Of a stretch of 64,000 nt of DNA, positions 59,629 through 64,000 are shown piece after piece. Source of the DNA: Pseudomonadota bacterium (GTDB lineage: Bacteria; Pseudomonadota; Alphaproteobacteria; Sphingomonadales; Sphingomonadaceae). The notes below the pieces were generated by a model that was not told the DNA's origin, searched no databases, and saw only the letters and a program-made list of their open reading frames with translations. The position numbers and the translations under genes were made by a program. The stretch spans positions 29,124-93,123 of the forward strand of contig JAEZFL010000027.1 of assembly GCA_023417515.1 (NCBI GenBank), in the 5' to 3' direction. The first letter of the stretch is position 1, and the number at the start of each line of letters is the position of its first letter.

Positions 59629-60476
59629 CCCAGTATCTTCGCAACCCCATCGCGCTGGCGATCGGCGCCATCCTGGTCCTGATCCTGATCGGAAGCACAC
59701 TGGTCGTGGTGCCCGAGAACAAGCAGGCCGTGGTCACCCGTTTCGGCGAGCCGCAGACGATCATCAACCGCTACCAGGCCGGCCAGACCTTCGGCGACTA
59801 TGGTGCCGGCGTCGCCCTGCGCGTGCCGTTCTTCGACCAGGTCCACTGGATCGACAAGCGCATCCTGTCGGTCGGCATGGAGAACCAGCAGGTCCTGTCG
59901 ACCGATCAGCTGCGCCTGCAGGTCGACGCCTTCGCCCGCTACCGGATCGTCGACCCGCTGCGCATGTACGTATCGGCGCGGACCGAGGAGCGGGTCAGCG
60001 CCGCGCTTCGCCCGATCCTCGCCTCGTCGCTTCGCAACGAGCTCGGCCGCCGTCCCTTCGCGGCCCTGCTGAGCCCGGAGCGCGGCCAGATGATGGACAA
60101 TATCCAGCAGGCGCTGAACCGAGTCGCCGCCCAATATGGCGCCGAGATCATCGACGTGCGCATCAAGCGTGCTGACCTGCCGGCCGGCCCCCCGCTCGAT
60201 TCCGCCTATGAGCGGATGCGCACCGCGCGTCTCCAGGAGGCGCGGTCGATCGAGGCCCAGGGCCTGAAGCAGGCGCAGATCATCCGCGCCGAGGCCGAGG
60301 CCGAGGCGGCGGCGACCTATGCCCGCGCCTACAACCAGGACCCGGACTTCTACGATTTCTACCGCGCGATGCAGTCCTATCGCACCAGCTTCCTTGCGGA
60401 GAATGGCGGCGATACCAATGTCATCCTCTCACCGGACAACAGCTATCTGAGGCAGTTCCAGGGACAGCGGCGTTAG
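59625..60476 (+). CDS. hflC: HflC, FtsH protease modulator subunit
   Basis: A 283-aa partner of HflK. A single N-terminal membrane helix (PIALAIGAILVLILIGSTLVVV) is followed by an SPFH domain with QAVVTRFGEPQTII, NQQVLSTDQLRLQVDAFARYRIVDPLRMYV and RIKRADLP. The start overlaps hflK (ATGA). Confidence 0.94.
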   Translation: MTQYLRNPIALAIGAILVLILIGSTLVVVPENKQAVVTRFGEPQTIINRYQAGQTFGDYGAGVALRVPFFDQVHWIDKRILSVGMENQQVLSTDQLRLQVDAFARYRIVDPLRMYVSARTEERVSAALRPILASSLRNELGRRPFAALLSPERGQMMDNIQQALNRVAAQYGAEIIDVRIKRADLPAGPPLDSAYERMRTARLQEARSIEAQGLKQAQIIRAEAEAEAAATYARAYNQDPDFYDFYRAMQSYRTSFLAENGGDTNVILSPDNSYLRQFQGQRR

Positions 60477-60573
60477 GCCCATTCAAATCCGGTTCAGCAT
60501 GCGGTCCTAGCGTGCGACCGGCCAGGGGACGTGAAGATAGTCAAGAGCGCGATGAGTGAGAGGAATTAGGAGG

Positions 60574-62142
60574 ATGAGGAAAGTGCGTTACGTCTATGGC
60601 ATCACCGCCGCCCTGCTGATCGGCGGCAGCATGACGAACGTCGCTGTTGGTCCCGTCGGCGCCCAGACCGCAATCAACGCGCCCGGAGCGATCAACGCCG
60701 CGCCTCCGCGCGCCGGAGCGCCGATGAGCTTTGCGGATCTCGCCGAGCGTCTCCAGCCGGCGGTGGTCAACATCTCGACCCGCCAGAGCATCACCATCCC
60801 CCGCCGCCGCGCGCTTCCGCCCGGCTTCGAGGAGTTCTTCCGCCGCTTCGGCGGCGAGGTGCCGCAGCAGAATGACCAGGGCGGCGGCGACGTCACCCAG
60901 CGCGGCGGATCTCTCGGCTCGGGCTTCATCATCTCGGCCGACGGCTACATCGTCACCAACAACCACGTCGTGGCGCCCGCGCGCAGCAACGCGGTCGTGG
61001 AATCGATCACCGTCACGCTCGCGGATCGAACCGAATATGAAGCCGAGGTGGTCGGCCGCGACGAGGCCTCCGACCTCGCCGTCCTCAAGATCAATCCGCG
61101 CGGGCGCCTGCCGTTCGTCCAGTTCGCCAATCCCAATGCGGTGCGCGTCGGCGACTGGGTCGTTGCCATCGGCAATCCCTATGCGCTCGGCGGTTCGGTG
61201 ACTGCGGGCATCGTGTCGGCGCTCCACCGCAATATCGGCGCGGGCAATTACGATCGCTTCATCCAGACCGATGCCTCGATCAACTCGGGCAACAGCGGCG
61301 GTCCGCTGTTCGACCTCCAGGGCAACGTCGTCGGAATCAACACCGCGCTTTATTCGCCGACCGGCGGCAATATCGGCATCGGCTTCGCCATCCCGGCCGA
61401 GCAGGCGATCCCGATCGTCGAATCGCTGCGTCGCGGCGAGCGCGTGCGCCGCGGCTATATCGGCGTAACCCTGCAGCAGGTGAACAGCGATATCGCCGCG
61501 GCCGGCGGCCTTGAAAGCAATCGGGGCGAGCTGATCAGCAGCGTCACTCCGGGCGGCCCGGCCGCGCGCGCGGGAATCGAACAGGGCGACGTCGTCATCA
61601 GCGTTGGCGGCCAGCCGGTCACGCCCGATTCGTCCGTCGCCTATCTCATTTCCCGGCAGGCCATCGGCAGCCGTGTCCCGGTCGAGGTGATCCGCAACGG
61701 CCAGCGCCGCACGCTGAACCTGACGATCGCCGAGCGACCGAGCGATGAGGAGCTGGCACGGCTCAACGGTCTCGAGGTCGAGGGCGAGGCCGAGGCGGAC
61801 AAGCCGGAAGATGCTGAATCCAGCGGTCAGGCTTCGGCCCGAGCGAGCCTCGGCTTGTCGTTACAGACGCTGACTCCGGAACTTGCCCGCCGCGGCGGCC
61901 TCACCGGCGACGTGCGCGGCGTCGTCGTGACCGGCCTCGATCCGAACAGCGACGCGGCCCAGAAGGGGCTTCGCGCCGGCGACATTATCGTCTCGGTCAA
62001 CCGCGCCCCGGCCAACAGCCCGGACGCTGTATCGCAGGCCGTCGACGCCGCCCGCCGCAGCGGCCGCAGTTCCGTGCTTCTGCTCGTTCGCCGCGGCAAC
62101 GGCCCGCCTGCTTTCGTCGCGGTCAATCTGACCCGCGGATAA
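60574..62142 (+). CDS. degP: periplasmic DegP/HtrA serine protease
   Basis: A 522-aa exported protease/chaperone for misfolded envelope proteins. The N-terminus has a signal sequence (YGITAALLIGGSM...GAQT). The catalytic triad lies in NNHVVAP (His), EASDLAVLKI (Asp) and NSGNSGGPLFDLQG (Ser). Two PDZ domains follow, about residues 285-375 and 420-515. A Q/N-rich loop (FRRFGGEVPQQNDQGGGD) sits before the protease core. ATG 60574 is chosen; GTG 60556 and GTG 60583 are alternatives because AGGAGG fits both poorly or loosely. Downstream of hflKC, which also serves envelope quality control. Confidence 0.92.
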   Translation: MRKVRYVYGITAALLIGGSMTNVAVGPVGAQTAINAPGAINAAPPRAGAPMSFADLAERLQPAVVNISTRQSITIPRRRALPPGFEEFFRRFGGEVPQQNDQGGGDVTQRGGSLGSGFIISADGYIVTNNHVVAPARSNAVVESITVTLADRTEYEAEVVGRDEASDLAVLKINPRGRLPFVQFANPNAVRVGDWVVAIGNPYALGGSVTAGIVSALHRNIGAGNYDRFIQTDASINSGNSGGPLFDLQGNVVGINTALYSPTGGNIGIGFAIPAEQAIPIVESLRRGERVRRGYIGVTLQQVNSDIAAAGGLESNRGELISSVTPGGPAARAGIEQGDVVISVGGQPVTPDSSVAYLISRQAIGSRVPVEVIRNGQRRTLNLTIAERPSDEELARLNGLEVEGEAEADKPEDAESSGQASARASLGLSLQTLTPELARRGGLTGDVRGVVVTGLDPNSDAAQKGLRAGDIIVSVNRAPANSPDAVSQAVDAARRSGRSSVLLLVRRGNGPPAFVAVNLTRG

Positions 62143-62152
62143 GGCTGGTCTT

Positions 62153-62290
62153 CCACTTCCTCCCTGTCGCCGAAGGCGACGGGGAGGGGGACCGCCGAAG
62201 GCGGAGGAGGGGCTAGGCGCCGTTCTGTCCCTCCACCACTCGCTTCGCGAGCGGTCCCTCCCCATGAAGCTTCGCTTCACAGGGAGGACC
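62153..62290. repeat. complex palindromic intergenic repeat, copy 2
   Basis: Same style as the 56785 repeat: hairpins GTCGCC-GAA-GGCGAC, CCGCC-GAA-GGCGG, CGCT-TCGCG-AGCG and GAAG-CTTCG-CTTC, flanked by CTCCCTG/CAGGGAG ends. Shared blocks with copy 1 include GGGGAGGGGGACC, TCCCTCCACCA-like and TTCGCTTCACAGGGAGGA-like ends. Lies between the convergent degP and panE genes. Confidence 0.72.
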
Positions 62291-63304
62291 TTACTTGTCC
62301 AGTACCCGCGCTTTCAGCTCAGCGCCTGACCAGCTGCGCTCGACGCCCAGCTCCGCCTCCTTGACCAGCTGCACGATCGCCGCATTGACGCGCGGGTTGC
62401 GGCCGTGCTTGCGCGCCAGCGCGACGACCTCGCCGTTGAGGAAGTCGATTTCGGTCTGCCGTCCTGCCGCGAAATCGTCGGCCATCGACGAACGCGCCTC
62501 TGGGTCGATGCCCTGGAGCTTGAGGAACGGCTTGAACAGGGCGTTGGGCAGGCGCAGCACGTCGGGCAGGCGCCCGGGCGGAACCGCCCCCATCTTGGCG
62601 GGCTCGATTCCGGCGAGCTTCATCGCCGCAAGCGCCTCGTCCTGGGTCGCCGCCACCACCTGGCGATAGTCGCGGTCCAGAAGCTCCTCGATCAGGGTCT
62701 TGCCGGACAGCGCGTTGACCGCGTTGTTGAGGTTGAGGAGCAGCTTGCTCCACAGCACCGGCACCATGTCGTCGGCGAGCTTCAGGCGGCCCGGCCGGGT
62801 GCCGAGCCTGTCCGCGAGCGCGCGCGTGACCTCATGATCCTGGGCCATCAGGTCGCCCGCCGTCGCCTTGTGCCAGCGCCCGTTGCCGAGCCGGACGACG
62901 TTGAACGGCACCATCCCGGGCAGCACCGTGCGGCCGGGCAGCGCCGCGCGCAGCCGCTCGGCATTGCTGACGCCGTTCTGGAAGCTGATCAGCACCGCGT
63001 CCTTGCGGGTGTGGCGGGCGATCGCGGCGGCTGCCGAATCGGTGTGGATGCTCTTGACCGTCACCAGGATGACGTCGGCGTCCGCGAGCGCGGCCGGGTC
63101 GGTCGTGCAGGTGATGGTTCCGGCCGGCAGGTGGATCGAGCGGGCCGGCGCGTCGCCGCTGCCGTCGCTGATGGTGAGACCATGGGCGGTGATCTCGTCG
63201 GCGGCGGCCTTCCGGCCGATCAGGATAACGTCGATCGCTGCGGAGGCCCAGGCACCCCCGATCCAGCCGCCGACTGCGCCCGCCCCGAAGACCGCAACCT
63301 TCAA
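62291..63304 (-). CDS. panE: 2-dehydropantoate 2-reductase family
   Basis: A 337-aa NADPH-dependent ketopantoate reductase of pantothenate synthesis. MKVAVFGAGAVGGWIGGAWA is the NADP fold; SFQNGVSNAERL and WSKLLLNLNNAVNALSGKTL (catalytic Lys region) are PanE motifs. Other family members act on different substrates, so the name is family-level. Only 6 bp from queF on the same strand. Confidence 0.85.
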   Translation of the reverse strand: MKVAVFGAGAVGGWIGGAWASAAIDVILIGRKAAADEITAHGLTISDGSGDAPARSIHLPAGTITCTTDPAALADADVILVTVKSIHTDSAAAAIARHTRKDAVLISFQNGVSNAERLRAALPGRTVLPGMVPFNVVRLGNGRWHKATAGDLMAQDHEVTRALADRLGTRPGRLKLADDMVPVLWSKLLLNLNNAVNALSGKTLIEELLDRDYRQVVAATQDEALAAMKLAGIEPAKMGAVPPGRLPDVLRLPNALFKPFLKLQGIDPEARSSMADDFAAGRQTEIDFLNGEVVALARKHGRNPRVNAAIVQLVKEAELGVERSWSGAELKARVLDK

Positions 63305-63310
63305 CTTCGC

Positions 63311-63757
63311 TCAGCCCCTTCCGCGATAAGAAGCGACGCCTTGGTCGGGCACCCACAGGCCCTCGGGCGGGGCGCCCGTCTGCCAGAAGACGTCGATGGG
63401 AATGCCCCCGCGCGGATACCAATAGCCGCCGATGCGCAGCCAGCGCGGCTTCATTTCCTCGACCAGCCGCTCGCCGATGCCGACCGTCACGTCCTCATGG
63501 AAGCCGCAATGGTTGCGGTGCGAATGGAGGAACAGCTTCAGCGACTTGGATTCGACGATGAGCCGGTCCGGTGCGTAATCGATGACCAGATGCGCGAAAT
63601 CGGGCTGCCCGGTGACCGGGCACAAGGAGGTGAATTCCGGCGCTGCGAAGCGCACGAGATAGAGGCTGCCGGGCCGCGGATTGTCGACATGATCGAGCTT
63701 CGCCTCGGCAGGGGAGGCGGGCAGGTCGCTGGCGCGGCCGAGATGGGTGAGGTCCAT
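63311..63757 (-). CDS. queF: NADPH-dependent 7-cyano-7-deazaguanine reductase
   Basis: A 148-aa unimodular QueF that reduces preQ0 to preQ1 in queuosine synthesis. FTSLCPVTGQPD has the catalytic Cys, ESKSLKLFLHSHRNH is the QueF signature for NADPH binding, and FHEDVTVGIGERLV follows. Probably an operon with panE. Confidence 0.95.
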   Translation of the reverse strand: MDLTHLGRASDLPASPAEAKLDHVDNPRPGSLYLVRFAAPEFTSLCPVTGQPDFAHLVIDYAPDRLIVESKSLKLFLHSHRNHCGFHEDVTVGIGERLVEEMKPRWLRIGGYWYPRGGIPIDVFWQTGAPPEGLWVPDQGVASYRGRG

Positions 63758-63784
63758 GGCCGCGCCCTTAGCGCATTGTGCGCG

Positions 63785-64000
63785 TTAGTCGAACAGCTCC
63801 TCGAGGAACGACTTGCGCCGGCGATAGCCGCCATGGCCGTATTTGTAGTCGTCGCCATAATGGTAATGCGGCGGCGGCGCATAATGGCCGCCATGGTGGG
63901 GCGGCGGGTGCGGCTGCCAGCCGCCATGGGGCTGCGGCGGATAAGGCGGCGGCGGGGCGTGCGGGGGCGGCGGCGGATAGTGGGGCGCGGCCTGCGGCGG
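63785..64000 (-). CDS. C-terminal part of a His/Pro/Tyr/Gly-rich protein, N-terminus outside window
   Basis: Reading leftward from beyond base 64000, 71 residues are open with no stop, rich in Pro, His, Tyr and Gly, and the protein ends HGGYRRRKSFLEELFD. That ending resembles zinc-ribbon (zf-TFIIB-like) proteins of this group, which carry a low-complexity middle and end in a KSFLEELFD-type motif. The N-terminal zinc ribbon, if present, lies outside the window, so this is a guess from the tail. Confidence 0.45.
   Translation of the reverse strand, partial: PPQAAPHYPPPPPHAPPPPYPPQPHGGWQPHPPPHHGGHYAPPPHYHYGDDYKYGHGGYRRRKSFLEELFD

Noticed and set aside
1..64000. tRNA, rRNA or complete insertion sequence
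   Set aside because: No T-loop plus CCA-type arrangement, no rRNA wording, and no transposase other than the integrase remnant was recognised by eye.

Overview
The window looks like chromosomal DNA of a GC-rich alphaproteobacterium of the sphingomonad/Erythrobacter type. The reasons are a complete astaxanthin-type carotenoid set (crtY, crtI, crtB, crtW, crtZ), an EL222-like LOV-HTH photoreceptor gene, a KaiC plus PAS-kinase pair, a unimodular QueF, and many ATGA/GTGA stop-start overlaps. I saw no rRNA, tRNA or CRISPR array. Both ends of the window cut through genes: a HisN-type phosphatase on the left and a Pro/His/Tyr-rich C-terminus on the right.

Region 1 (1-9.9 kb) is light and isoprenoid biology. 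A LOV-HTH regulator converges on a leftward pair (polyprenyl diphosphate synthase, ispH). Then come a secreted DUF2141 protein, the rightward crtY-crtI-crtB operon, and the leftward crtZ-crtW pair, whose 3' end overlaps crtB by 70 bp. A sulfotransferase lies upstream of crtZ on the same strand and could act on hydroxylated carotenoids. Region 2 (10-15.2 kb) is a two-gene operon encoding a double-domain KaiC ATPase and a large hybrid PAS histidine kinase, followed by a frameshifted integrase remnant.

Region 3 (15.6-43.2 kb) is an anaerobic and nitrate-respiration island. It contains a di-iron RIC/YtfE repair protein, NnrU, a B12-dependent ribonucleotide reductase with two NrdR-like boxes, hemN-fnrL, moaA, and an eight-gene operon: a fused double NarK, narGHJI, a PpiC-type isomerase and two small unknown proteins. 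A second Crp/Fnr regulator, an outer-membrane porin, a TauE transporter with mobA, and moaD-moaE-moaB-moaC-moeA follow. Four good FNR boxes (10/10, 9/10, 9/10, 9/10) sit in front of these units, so one [4Fe-4S] FnrL could coordinate nitrate uptake, nitrate reduction, molybdenum-cofactor synthesis and oxygen-independent haem synthesis. Embedded at 18.3-19.1 kb is a three-gene operon of small unknown proteins whose promoter -10 is covered by a near-consensus Fur box.

Region 4 (43.3-64 kb) is mostly housekeeping and transport: MgtC, a bile-acid/sodium symporter family protein, a sulfatase, a full MscS channel beside an MscS remnant, a YHS-type copper P-ATPase, a TRIC-type channel, pirin, rsmE, a UbiA prenyltransferase, pmbA, a CysQ-like phosphatase, a CoA-binding protein, mrp, hflK-hflC, a DegP protease, panE and queF. 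Several intergenic palindromic repeat families occur only in this part. All calls rest on reading the sequence and on family knowledge; no database search was run.
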